From Sphingomonas sp. (GTDB taxonomy: Bacteria; Pseudomonadota; Alphaproteobacteria; Sphingomonadales; Sphingomonadaceae), in contig JAFOMG010000017.1 of the NCBI GenBank assembly GCA_017418975.1, positions 62,001-126,000 on the forward strand: a stretch of DNA of 64,000 bases, read 5' to 3'. A program made the position numbers and the translations under genes. Positions within the stretch are counted from its first letter, which is position 1. Every line of letters starts with the position of its first letter. The notes under the pieces are model-generated. The model was not told the DNA's origin and searched no databases. It saw nothing but the letters and a program-made list of their open reading frames with translations. Below, piece after piece: positions 49,738 through 58,456 of this stretch.

Positions 49738-50757
49738 TCATCCGCTGCTCTCGCGCACGACCAGAGTGTGCGGAAGAATGTGCACGGCCTCGTCCCGTGC
49801 CTTGTCCTCGATCCAGTCGATCAGCAGTTCGCAGGCCTTTGCGCCCATTTCGGCGGCTGGCTGGCGGACGGTGGTGAGCGCCGGGGTGGAGTGGGCGGCA
49901 AAATCGATGTCGTCGAAGCCCGTGACCGCGATATCGGAAGGGACCGAGACGCCGAGCGCCGCGAGCGCCTGGATCGCGCCGATGGCCATTTCGTCGTTGA
50001 TGCTGACGATCGCGGTGGGGCGCGGCGTCATTGCGAGAATCTCGCGCGCGGCCTCGAAGCCGGACTGCATCCTGAAGCTGCCATGGAGGACGAGCGCCGG
50101 ATCGAAGGCGATGCCGGCCGCCTCGAGCGCCTGGCGATAGCCCTTGAGGCGATCGATGGCATGGGCGTTGGCCTGCGGCCCGCTGATTGCCGCGATCCGG
50201 CGATGGCCGCGCGCGATCAGGTGCGCGACGACTTCGCGCATCGCGCCGACATTGTCAATCCGCACCGACGGCGCTTCGGTCAGTTCGCAGCCACAGGCAT
50301 GGACGATGGGATAGGGTGCTCGGCGGCGGCTGTCGGCCGGCGCGTAATCGGGGCTGAGCTGGATCACGCCGTCCGCCAGCCGCGTCTCGACCAGCCGGGC
50401 ATAATGTTCCTCGCGCTCGGCCGAATCGCGCGTGTCGCCGAGCAGCACCGAATAGCCGCGCTTCCACGCGGTCGCTTCGATGCCGGCGGTGACGTTGGCG
50501 AAGAAGGGATTGGCGATGCCCGGCACCAGCACCAGCAGGGTGAAGGACTTGTCGGTGCGCAGGTTGCGCGCGAGCATGTTAGGCCGGTAGCTTACCGCCT
50601 CGACTGCCTTGAACACTTTCGCGCGAGTCTTCTCGGTCACCTTCTCCGGCTCGCGGAGCGCCCGCGACACGGTCGCCGTCGAAAGGCCGGCGGCACGGGC
50701 TACATCAAGGATGGTGGTCATCGCCGTGTGATTGCCCTTCGCACTTCCCGCATCCAT
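49738..50757 (-). CDS. LacI-family transcriptional regulator of the glycan regulon
   Basis: A 339-residue regulator. The HTH is TTILDVARAAGLSTATVSRALREPEKV, followed by the hinge and the periplasmic-binding-like domain with VLVPGIANPFFANVTAGIE, RRIAAISGPQANAHAIDRL and VSINDEMAIGAIQALAALG. A GGGGAG ribosome-binding site sits at proper spacing before the ATG at 50757; a shorter start at 50721 would begin right at the HTH and has weaker support. The gene is divergent from the symporter gene, and palindromes of LacI type flank it. Ligand is unknown; mannose or a Man-GlcNAc product is a reasonable guess. Confidence 0.9.
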   Translation of the reverse strand: MDAGSAKGNHTAMTTILDVARAAGLSTATVSRALREPEKVTEKTRAKVFKAVEAVSYRPNMLARNLRTDKSFTLLVLVPGIANPFFANVTAGIEATAWKRGYSVLLGDTRDSAEREEHYARLVETRLADGVIQLSPDYAPADSRRRAPYPIVHACGCELTEAPSVRIDNVGAMREVVAHLIARGHRRIAAISGPQANAHAIDRLKGYRQALEAAGIAFDPALVLHGSFRMQSGFEAAREILAMTPRPTAIVSINDEMAIGAIQALAALGVSVPSDIAVTGFDDIDFAAHSTPALTTVRQPAAEMGAKACELLIDWIEDKARDEAVHILPHTLVVRESSG

Positions 50758-50850
50758 CCGCTCCCCATTGCCCGATCCCGCGCCGTTCCCGACGAAAGAG
50801 AGCGATGGCCGGCCCATTGTCAATATTGTCGGGAAGGGCTTTACAAAAAA

Positions 50851-50864
50851 TGTAATCGATTGCA
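50851..50864. promoter_or_regulatory. LacI-type operator in the divergent lacI/symporter promoter region
   Basis: TGTAATCGATTGCA deviates by one base from the perfect palindrome at 60291. It lies in the 192-bp gap between the regulator and the symporter and overlaps a TTTACA-type -35 context (50840-50845), so binding would block transcription and might also allow autoregulation. Confidence 0.72.
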
Positions 50865-50949
50865 AATCCGGATTCGCGCAACGAGTCCGGGCAGATAGCA
50901 AAGGTCCGGCGGGCGCCACGCCGGCGGGCTCGTTGGAGAGGGGGCAGGA

Positions 50950-52845
50950 TTGACCGTTATCGATGGCGCGATCGTCGCCGCCTATCTCGTCGCAACGCTC
51001 GTCATCGCGCTGGTGGTGCGCCGCCGCGCCGCGCAGAGCATCGACAGCTATTATCTCGGCAACAAGCGGATGCCCTGGTATCTGCTCTGCCTGTCCGATG
51101 CATCGGGGATGTTCGACATTTCCGGCACGATGTGGCTGACGACGCTGCTGTTCGTCTATGGCCTGAAGAGCATCTGGCTTCCCTGGCTCTGGCCGGTGTT
51201 CAATCAGGTCTTCCTGATGGCGTTCCTCGCGCTGTGGCTGCGCCGCTCGAACGTGCGTTCCGGTGCCGAATGGATCCTGCTGCGCTTCGGGGAGGGGACG
51301 GGGAGCCGGCTCTCGCATCTCTCGGTGGTGGTCTTCGCGCTGTTCTGCGTGGTCGGCTTCCTCGCCTATGCCTTTGTCGGCATCGGCAAGTTCATGGAGC
51401 TGTTCATCCCGTGGGAAACCGTGGCGCCGCTGCTCGGCGGGATGACGGTCGATCCCGCGCTGGTGCCGAACATCTATGCGGTGTTCTTCACCAGCCTGGT
51501 GACGCTCTACGTCGTGCTCGGCGGCATGCCCGGGATCGTGTGGACAGACGTGCTGCAATTCTCGATCATGACGATCGCGGCGATCTTCATTGCCGGCCTC
51601 GCCATGACGTTGGTCTCGCCGGACCAGGTGGCGGCGGCCACGCCCCAAGGGTGGATGAGCCCGTCCTTCGGCTGGTCGCTCGGCCTGGACTGGCGGGCGA
51701 TCCAGCCCGAGGTCCAGTCCAAGATCGCCGCCGACGGCTATGGGCTGTTCGGCCCGTTGTTCATGATGATGCTCTTCTCGGGAATCCTGAAGAGCGCGGC
51801 CGGCCCCGCGCCGAGCTACGACATGCAGCGCATCCTGGCGACGCGTACCCCGCGCGACGCCGCGAAGCTGACCGGCTTCGTCTCCGTCGTCCTGATGCCG
51901 ATCCGCTATCTGATGATCACGGGCTTCACGGTGCTGGCGCTGGTCTTCGTCGATCGGCTCGACCTCGTCTCGGGCGGGCGGATCGACTATGAGAGCATCC
52001 TCCCCGCCGCGATCCAGAGCTTCGCGCCGGCGGGGATGCGCGGCCTGATCGTCACCGGCCTGCTCGCCGCCTTCATGGCGACCTTCGCCAGCAGCCTGAA
52101 CGCGGCGCCGCTCTATCTCGTGAACGATATCTACCGCCGCTACATCAATCCCGGCGCGTCGCAGCGCCGGATGATCTGGATGAGCTACGGCGTGTCGCTC
52201 ACCGTCGTCCTCATCAGCATGGGGATCGGCCTGTTCGTCGCGAGCATCAACGATGCGCTGCAGTGGATCGTGTCGGGCCTGTGGGGCGGCTACACCGCGT
52301 CGAACGTGATCAAATGGTATTGGTGGCGGTTCAACGGCCATGGCTATTTCTGGGGAACGGTCGCCGGCATGGCCTGCGCGATGACCTTCCCGTTCCTGTT
52401 CGGCGCGCTCCTGCCCGATATGGGTTCCGTCCTCGCGCTCTACCTCTTCCCGCTGGTGATCCTGGTCGCCGGGACGATCGCCATAACGGTGAGCCTGATG
52501 ACGCCGCCGACGGACATGGCGGTGCTCAAGACCTTCTACGACCGGGTGCGGCCCTGGGGCTTCTGGGGGCCGGTGCACCGCGCGCTCGCGCAGGACCGGC
52601 CGGGGGTGCGGCCGAACCGCAGCTTCCCGCGCGACATGTTCAACATCGCGGTCGGGACGATCGTCCAGACCAGCCTGGTGGCAGTGCCGATCTTCCTGGT
52701 GCTGAAGAATGTCCCGGGCCTGCTGGCAGCGCTGGCGGTCGCCTCCGCCGGAGGGTTGACCCTGTGGCGCACCTGGTACCGTAGACTCGAGGACTGGCCG
52801 AGCGACATGGCCCGGCTGGATGCAGCGCCGGAGACCGCGCGATGA
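50950..52845 (+). CDS. Sodium/solute symporter (SSS family)
   Basis: A 631-residue membrane protein with about 14 hydrophobic segments. SSS family features include SIDSYYLGNKRMPWYLLCLSDASGMFDISG near the start, MPGIVWTDVLQF, AAFMATFASSLNAAPLYLVNDIY in the core and a long C-terminal extension with two more helices. It should import a sugar or other small solute with Na+. The likely start is TTG at 50950 after GAGAGGGGG. It is the first gene of an operon with GH92, a cytoplasmic-looking beta-mannosidase and GH85, which makes Man-beta-1,4-GlcNAc or mannose the most attractive cargo; this is an inference. Confidence 0.88.
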   Translation: MTVIDGAIVAAYLVATLVIALVVRRRAAQSIDSYYLGNKRMPWYLLCLSDASGMFDISGTMWLTTLLFVYGLKSIWLPWLWPVFNQVFLMAFLALWLRRSNVRSGAEWILLRFGEGTGSRLSHLSVVVFALFCVVGFLAYAFVGIGKFMELFIPWETVAPLLGGMTVDPALVPNIYAVFFTSLVTLYVVLGGMPGIVWTDVLQFSIMTIAAIFIAGLAMTLVSPDQVAAATPQGWMSPSFGWSLGLDWRAIQPEVQSKIAADGYGLFGPLFMMMLFSGILKSAAGPAPSYDMQRILATRTPRDAAKLTGFVSVVLMPIRYLMITGFTVLALVFVDRLDLVSGGRIDYESILPAAIQSFAPAGMRGLIVTGLLAAFMATFASSLNAAPLYLVNDIYRRYINPGASQRRMIWMSYGVSLTVVLISMGIGLFVASINDALQWIVSGLWGGYTASNVIKWYWWRFNGHGYFWGTVAGMACAMTFPFLFGALLPDMGSVLALYLFPLVILVAGTIAITVSLMTPPTDMAVLKTFYDRVRPWGFWGPVHRALAQDRPGVRPNRSFPRDMFNIAVGTIVQTSLVAVPIFLVLKNVPGLLAALAVASAGGLTLWRTWYRRLEDWPSDMARLDAAPETAR

Positions 52846-55800
52846 TCGGGCGGAGCGGCATGCGGCTCGCCGCCGCGGCATTGTTGCTGGCCGTCGGCGC
52901 GGGCGCGCGCGAGGCTCCGGTGGCGGCGACCCCGGGCGAGGATCCAACCGCCTATGTCGATCCGCTGATCGGCACCGGCGGCAACGGCCATGTCTTCCCC
53001 GGCGCCACCGTGCCGTTCGGCATGGTCCAGCTCAGCCCGTCGAACGACCGCAATGGCTGGAACTGGACATCGGGCTATCATTATTCCGACGGGGACATCA
53101 AAGGCTTCGCGCATACGCACATCAGCGGGGCGGGCCTGTCGGCGCTCGGCGACATCCTGCTGATGCCGACGCGCTCGCCCTCGACCGAGGCGGGCTCGGC
53201 CGAGCATCCCGGCTCGGGCTATCGCTCGCGCTTCTCGCATTCCCGCGAGCTGGCGCGGCCGGGCTATTACCGCGTCCATCTGGACGATCCGGACGTCGAT
53301 GCCGAGCTGACCGCCGCCATGCGCGCCGGCTTCCATCGCTATACCTATCGGGGTGACGCGCCACGCTATGTGGTGATCGATCCGACGCACAGCGTCGGGG
53401 ACCATGCCTATCGCACCGAGATCGAGATCGTCTCCGACCACGAGATCCGGGGCTGGAAGCGCGCGATCAGCCAGTCCTCGGGCGATCGCTCGGTCTTCTT
53501 CGTCGCGCGTTTCTCCCAGCCCTTTGCCAGCGCGCGGCTGACCGAAGACGACCGCCCGGTCGCCGGGCGCGCGCGGGCGGGGCGGGCGATCAAGGCACTG
53601 GTGCAGTTCGCGCCGGGCGCCGCGGACGGCGTCGAGGTCGCCGTGGCGCTCTCGCACACGGGCCAGGCCGGCGCGCAGGCGAATTTCGATGCCGAGGCGC
53701 GCGGACGCAGTTTCGACGCGGCGCTGGCCGACGCCACCCGGCTCTGGCAGGAGCGCCTGTCGCGGATCACCATCGAGGGGGATGCGCGGCAGAAGCGGCT
53801 GTTCTACACGGCAGCCTATCATGCGGCGATCGCGCCCAACCTGATCTCGGACGTCACCGGCGCCTATTATCTCGAGGGCCGGGTCCGCCAGTCGCGCATC
53901 CCGCAGTTCAGCAATTTCTCCACCTGGGACACCTATCGCGCGCTGCACCCGCTGCTGACGATCGTCGATACCAGGAAGGACGGCGAGATCGTCGCCTCGA
54001 TGGTGTCGCGCCATGCCGAGCAGGGCCTGTTGCTGCCGAGCTGGGAGGCCGTCGGCCACGACAATCGCGTGATGATCGGCTACAGCATCGTCTCGCCGAT
54101 CGCCGATGCGGTGCTGAAGGGCATTCCCGGCGTCGATCCCGAAGCGGCCTATGCCGCGATCCGCGCCAGCGCGTTCGACACGACCAAGCACAGCAACGTC
54201 TATGACGCGAACGGCATGGCGGGCTATCTCGCCTATGGGTTCGTGCCGGCCGACGTGGCGAGCTCGGTCTCCAAGACCACCGAGCAGAATTACGAGGACT
54301 GGGCGATCGGCCGCGTCGCGGAGAAGCTCGGCAAGCATGCGGATGCCGCGCGCTTCGCCGCCCGCGCGACCGGCTGGCGCCAGCTCCATGATCCCGCCAC
54401 CGGCTATCTCCTGCCGCGGCTGGCCGATGGGAGCAGGGTGCCGGTGCCGATGGACACCTGGGACACGCTGAACCGGCACTATGTCTCGGGCAATATCTGG
54501 GCCTATTCGGCCTATACGCCGCACGACATGGTCGCCGCCATCCGGCTGCACGGCGGGCGCGTGGCCTATGCACGCTGGCTGGAAGGCATCTTCACCGATA
54601 CCAGGCCGATCGGCGGCGAGCAGCATGTCGACATCTCGGGCTTTATCGGCCGCTATGCCCATGGCGACGAGCCGGGCCACCACATGGCGTGGCTGTTCAA
54701 TCTCGCGGGCGCGCCGTGGCTGACCCAGCTTTATGTGAACCGCCTGATCCGGGAGATGTATGCCGACCGGCCCGACGGCCTCGTCAACAACGAGGATCTG
54801 GGCCAGATGTCGGCCTGGTACGTGCTGGCCACGCTGGGCTTCTACCCGGTGGCTCCAGGCGACCTGACCTATCAGCTCGCGGCGCCCCTTCATCGCCGCG
54901 CGACCATCAAGCTGGAGAGCGGCAGGCGCTTCGTCGTCGAGGCCGACAATCTGACGCCGGAGAATATCTTCGTCCAGTCGGCGACGCTCGACGGCAAGCC
55001 CTATCCCCATAGCTATATCCGCCACGATCGGATCATGGCCGGCGGCGTGCTGCGCTTCGAGATGGGGCCGAAGCCGAACCGGGCCTGGGGAAGCGATCCG
55101 CGTGACACCAGCCTCGGCGCGTTCGACGACAAGGCGCCGGTGGAGGTGCCGCATCGCGCGGCCTGGGCACCGCTCGATCCCGATGCCTCGGCATATTTCG
55201 CCGGCGCGCGCACCATCGCCCTGAAGACGGCCGAGCCGGGGGCGGAAATCCGCTATACGCTTGACGGTCGCGCGCCGGATGGACGGTCGCCGCGGTACGT
55301 CCGCCCGCTTCGGATCGGCCGCGACGCGGTGCTGAAGGCGGTGACGCTGCGCCAGGGGCTGGCGGCGAGCACGGTCTTCGAGAAGCACTATGCCCGTGCC
55401 GCTACCGCCGGGCTCGGGGCCGGCTATCCGCGGATAGGGATCACCGAGCCCGACATGCCCTATGGCCGGGCCGACGGCGCGATGCTGATCGACCAGGAGC
55501 GCGGCACCCGTTTCTACGGGGACAAGAAATGGTCGGGGCGGCTGGGCGACATCACCGCGACCATCGACCTGGGCAAGTCGCGGCCGGTGCGCAGCGCGAC
55601 GATCGGCTATCTCGACGATCCGATGAACGGCATCCTCGTGCCGCGCCGGATCGAGATATGGGCCGGAGACCGGGCCGGCGTGCTGGCGCTGGTGGGCAGC
55701 CGCGACATCGCCGCGCCGCGGGCGATCCGGCAGGCGGTCGATCGCTTGCGGATCCCGGTGCGCGGCAGCTTCCGCTACTATCAAGTCCGCGTGCTTTCCG

Positions 55801-55877
55801 CGGGCACCATGCCGCCAGGCCTCAGCCCGCCCGGGCGCAAGGCATGGCTGTTCCTCGATGAGATCCTATTGCAATGA
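52842..55877 (+). CDS. GH92 family protein with altered catalytic acid (third of three)
   Basis: A 1011-residue exported protein. A Sec signal (MIGRSGMRLAAAALLLAVGAGA) is followed by the GH92 fold with DPLIGTGGNGHVFPGATVPFGMVQ, TSGYHYSDGDIKGFAHTHISG, FSTWDTYRALHPLLT, YAHGDEPGHHMAWLF and NNEDLGQMSAWYVLATLGFYP. The usual YxEGNxWQYS acid motif reads YVSGNIWAYSAYTPHD: Ser549 replaces the expected Glu. The C-terminus adds a chitobiase-like domain (IRYTLDGRAPDGRSP, about 795-850) and a discoidin-like domain (about 880-1011). It overlaps the symporter and the next beta-mannosidase by ATGA. The fold is clear; the reaction may differ from standard alpha-mannosidase. Confidence 0.9.
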   Translation: MIGRSGMRLAAAALLLAVGAGAREAPVAATPGEDPTAYVDPLIGTGGNGHVFPGATVPFGMVQLSPSNDRNGWNWTSGYHYSDGDIKGFAHTHISGAGLSALGDILLMPTRSPSTEAGSAEHPGSGYRSRFSHSRELARPGYYRVHLDDPDVDAELTAAMRAGFHRYTYRGDAPRYVVIDPTHSVGDHAYRTEIEIVSDHEIRGWKRAISQSSGDRSVFFVARFSQPFASARLTEDDRPVAGRARAGRAIKALVQFAPGAADGVEVAVALSHTGQAGAQANFDAEARGRSFDAALADATRLWQERLSRITIEGDARQKRLFYTAAYHAAIAPNLISDVTGAYYLEGRVRQSRIPQFSNFSTWDTYRALHPLLTIVDTRKDGEIVASMVSRHAEQGLLLPSWEAVGHDNRVMIGYSIVSPIADAVLKGIPGVDPEAAYAAIRASAFDTTKHSNVYDANGMAGYLAYGFVPADVASSVSKTTEQNYEDWAIGRVAEKLGKHADAARFAARATGWRQLHDPATGYLLPRLADGSRVPVPMDTWDTLNRHYVSGNIWAYSAYTPHDMVAAIRLHGGRVAYARWLEGIFTDTRPIGGEQHVDISGFIGRYAHGDEPGHHMAWLFNLAGAPWLTQLYVNRLIREMYADRPDGLVNNEDLGQMSAWYVLATLGFYPVAPGDLTYQLAAPLHRRATIKLESGRRFVVEADNLTPENIFVQSATLDGKPYPHSYIRHDRIMAGGVLRFEMGPKPNRAWGSDPRDTSLGAFDDKAPVEVPHRAAWAPLDPDASAYFAGARTIALKTAEPGAEIRYTLDGRAPDGRSPRYVRPLRIGRDAVLKAVTLRQGLAASTVFEKHYARAATAGLGAGYPRIGITEPDMPYGRADGAMLIDQERGTRFYGDKKWSGRLGDITATIDLGKSRPVRSATIGYLDDPMNGILVPRRIEIWAGDRAGVLALVGSRDIAAPRAIRQAVDRLRIPVRGSFRYYQVRVLSAGTMPPGLSPPGRKAWLFLDEILLQ

Positions 55878-58456
55878 CCGGTTCTGCCGCGGCCATGGCC
55901 GCACCTGCCGCGCTGCGACGGCGCATTCCGATTGCCGAGAACTGGGTGTTTCGCCGCGCCGGCGATGCTGCGTGGATGCCGGCCAGCGTGCCCGGCTCGA
56001 ACTTCACCGACCTGCTGCGCAACGGCGCGATCGAGGCCCCCTTCGCGCGTGACGCCGAGCTTCGGCTGCAATGGATCGAGGACGAGGACTGGGAATATAG
56101 CTGCACGTTCGACGTGTCGGACGAGGATCTGGCGGCGGACAGCGTCGCGCTGGTCTTCGAAGGGCTCGATACCTGTTGCTCGGTCGTGCTCAACGGCGTT
56201 CCGCTGCTGCGGGCCGAGAACATGTTCTGCATCCACCGGGCCGAGTGCCGGGCGCTGCTGCGTCCGGGCGGCAACGAACTGGCGATCCTGTTCAGGTCGC
56301 CGGTTGCGCTCGGCGCCGAGCGGCGCGCGCGCGAAGGCGTGCTCTACCCGGCCGAGAACGACAAGACGGCGGATCACGCCAGCGTCTATGTGCGCAAGGC
56401 GCCCTATCATTTCGGCTGGGACTGGGGCCCGAAATACGTCACCTCGGGCATCTGGCGGCCGGTCTGGCTCGACATTGTGCGTACCGCACGCATCGCCGAG
56501 CTGCGGCACGAGATTGTCAGCCTGTCGCCGGAACGGGCCGAGCTAGCCTTCACCGTCGAGATCGAGGGGCAGGCGGGCGGCGAGGCCTGGCTGGAGCTGA
56601 CCTGCGACCGGCCCGATGTGCCTCCCGTCCGGCAGCCCGTGACGCTCGCGCCGGGCCCGGGGACGCACCGGATCGCGGCAATGGTGGATGCTCCCCGCCT
56701 CTGGTGGCCCAACGGCCTGGGCGAGGCTCATCTCTACGGCTTCACCCTGCGGCTGGTCGATCGGGACGGCACGATCGATCTCACCACGCAACGGATCGGA
56801 TTGCGCACCGTCGAAGTGGTCAACCAGCCCGATGCGCATGGCGAATGCTTCTATCTCAAGGTGAACGGCCGCCCGGTGTTCATGAAGGGGGCCAATTACA
56901 TCCCGCAGGACAGCTTCCAGGAAGCAGTCACGCCCGAGCGCCATCGCCAGCTGTTTCGCGACACCGCGGACGCCAACATGAACATGCTCCGCGTCTGGGG
57001 CGGTGGCGTGTACGAAAGCGACCTGTTCTACGATCTCGCCGACGAGCACGGCATCCTGATCTGGCAGGATTTCATGTTCTCGTGCACGCTCTATCCCTCG
57101 GACGCGGCATTCCTCCAGCTGGTCGAGGAAGAGGCCGCGCAGGCGGTGCGCCGGCTGCGGCATCACGCCTGCCTGGCCCTGTGGTGCGGCAACAACGAGA
57201 TCAGCCTGGGCGTGGCCCATTGGGAATGGCCCGAGAAATTCGGATATTCCGCCGCGCAGTTCGCCGCGATGGTGGCGGGAAATGCGCGGCTGTTCGACGA
57301 ACTGCTGCCCGATGTCGTCGCCCGGCTCGATCCGGGTCGCTTCTATTTCCCGTCATCGCCGATCGGGCACTGGAACGATCCGGCCGACGACATGCGCGGC
57401 GACGGCCATTATTGGGGCGTGTGGCACGGCGAGCTGCCCTTCGCGACCTATGGCGAGCGGCTGTCGCGCTTCATGAGCGAATATGGCTTCCAGTCCTATC
57501 CGCTGCTGGACTCGATCCAGCGCTTCACCGCGCCCGAGGATCGCGTGCTCGGCTCGCCCGTGCTCTCGGTGCACCAGAAGCATGCGCGGGGCGATGCGAT
57601 CATCGGCCGTTTCGTGCGCGAGGCTTTCGGTGAACCGGCCGGTTTTGAGCAGTTCTGCTACCTCAGCCAGGTGCTCCAGGCGGATGGACTGCGCGTCGCC
57701 TTCGAGGCGCATCGGCGCAACATGCCGATCTGCATGGGATCGCTCTACTGGCAGCTCAACGATTGCTGGCCGGCCGTCTCCTGGTCGGGGATCGACTATT
57801 ACGGGCAATGGAAGGCGCTGCACTATCAGGCCGCGCGCTCGTTCGCGCCGGTCCTGGTCTGTGCCGAGGCGCATGAGGGCGGGTTCCGCATCCATGGCGT
57901 GTCCGACCGCATGGGGGATCTCGACGCCGAGCTGGTAGTCGAACTGGTCGATTTCGATGGCGTAGTGCTGTGGCGCGAGGCGCGTGCCGTCCGGATCGGC
58001 GCGAACGAGGCGCGGGCGCTGCTGCTGGTCTCCGCGGACGATTTGCCGGCGCTGGATCGGGGGCGCGCGCTGCTGACCTTGCGGCTGGTGCGGGAGGGCG
58101 AGACGCTGGCCGCGAACATCGTTCATCCGGAAATGCTCCACGCCGCGGCGCTGCCCGAGCCCGGGATCGAAATCGAGATACTGGGGCCCGACGCCGTGCG
58201 GATCAGCGCGCGGCGGTTCGCGCGGGCGGTCCATGTCGCGGCCGCCGCTCTCGATGCCTCGGGGGGGAGCCTGAATTTCGACGACAATTTCTTCGATCTG
58301 CTCGCCGGAGAAGCGCGAGTGGTGCGGGCCCGCGACGGCCGCCGTTTCGATCCGGCGACGCTCCGCGTGACTTCGGTCCGGGACGCGCATGCGATCGCGC
58401 CGGCCCCGGCTGCGCTCGAGGGACCGGTCCAGCGGGCCGCCGCGGCGGAGCGCTGA
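55874..58456 (+). CDS. GH2 beta-mannosidase without evident signal peptide
   Basis: An 860-residue GH2 enzyme. The N-terminus MTGSAAAMAAPAALRRRIPIAENW is not hydrophobic, so the protein is probably cytoplasmic. Domain order matches beta-mannosidases: VPGSNFTDLLRNGAIE, FHFGWDWGPKYV-like block (APYHFGWDWGPKYVTSG), TIM barrel with acid/base Glu442 in CGNNEISLGVAHWEW and nucleophile Glu536 in RFMSEYGFQSYP, then GSLYWQLNDCWPAVSWSG. It would split imported Man-beta-1,4-GlcNAc after GH85 and the alpha-mannosidases have acted. It overlaps GH92 by ATGA and is followed without gap by GH85. The exported counterpart is at 21825. Confidence 0.92.
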   Translation: MTGSAAAMAAPAALRRRIPIAENWVFRRAGDAAWMPASVPGSNFTDLLRNGAIEAPFARDAELRLQWIEDEDWEYSCTFDVSDEDLAADSVALVFEGLDTCCSVVLNGVPLLRAENMFCIHRAECRALLRPGGNELAILFRSPVALGAERRAREGVLYPAENDKTADHASVYVRKAPYHFGWDWGPKYVTSGIWRPVWLDIVRTARIAELRHEIVSLSPERAELAFTVEIEGQAGGEAWLELTCDRPDVPPVRQPVTLAPGPGTHRIAAMVDAPRLWWPNGLGEAHLYGFTLRLVDRDGTIDLTTQRIGLRTVEVVNQPDAHGECFYLKVNGRPVFMKGANYIPQDSFQEAVTPERHRQLFRDTADANMNMLRVWGGGVYESDLFYDLADEHGILIWQDFMFSCTLYPSDAAFLQLVEEEAAQAVRRLRHHACLALWCGNNEISLGVAHWEWPEKFGYSAAQFAAMVAGNARLFDELLPDVVARLDPGRFYFPSSPIGHWNDPADDMRGDGHYWGVWHGELPFATYGERLSRFMSEYGFQSYPLLDSIQRFTAPEDRVLGSPVLSVHQKHARGDAIIGRFVREAFGEPAGFEQFCYLSQVLQADGLRVAFEAHRRNMPICMGSLYWQLNDCWPAVSWSGIDYYGQWKALHYQAARSFAPVLVCAEAHEGGFRIHGVSDRMGDLDAELVVELVDFDGVVLWREARAVRIGANEARALLLVSADDLPALDRGRALLTLRLVREGETLAANIVHPEMLHAAALPEPGIEIEILGPDAVRISARRFARAVHVAAAALDASGGSLNFDDNFFDLLAGEARVVRARDGRRFDPATLRVTSVRDAHAIAPAPAALEGPVQRAAAAER

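Noticed and set aside
49738..52947. Extended LacI frame covering the symporter on the other strand
   Set aside because: The family match and ribosome-binding site support a start at 50757 (or 50721). The upstream extension is antisense to the SSS gene and has no domain.
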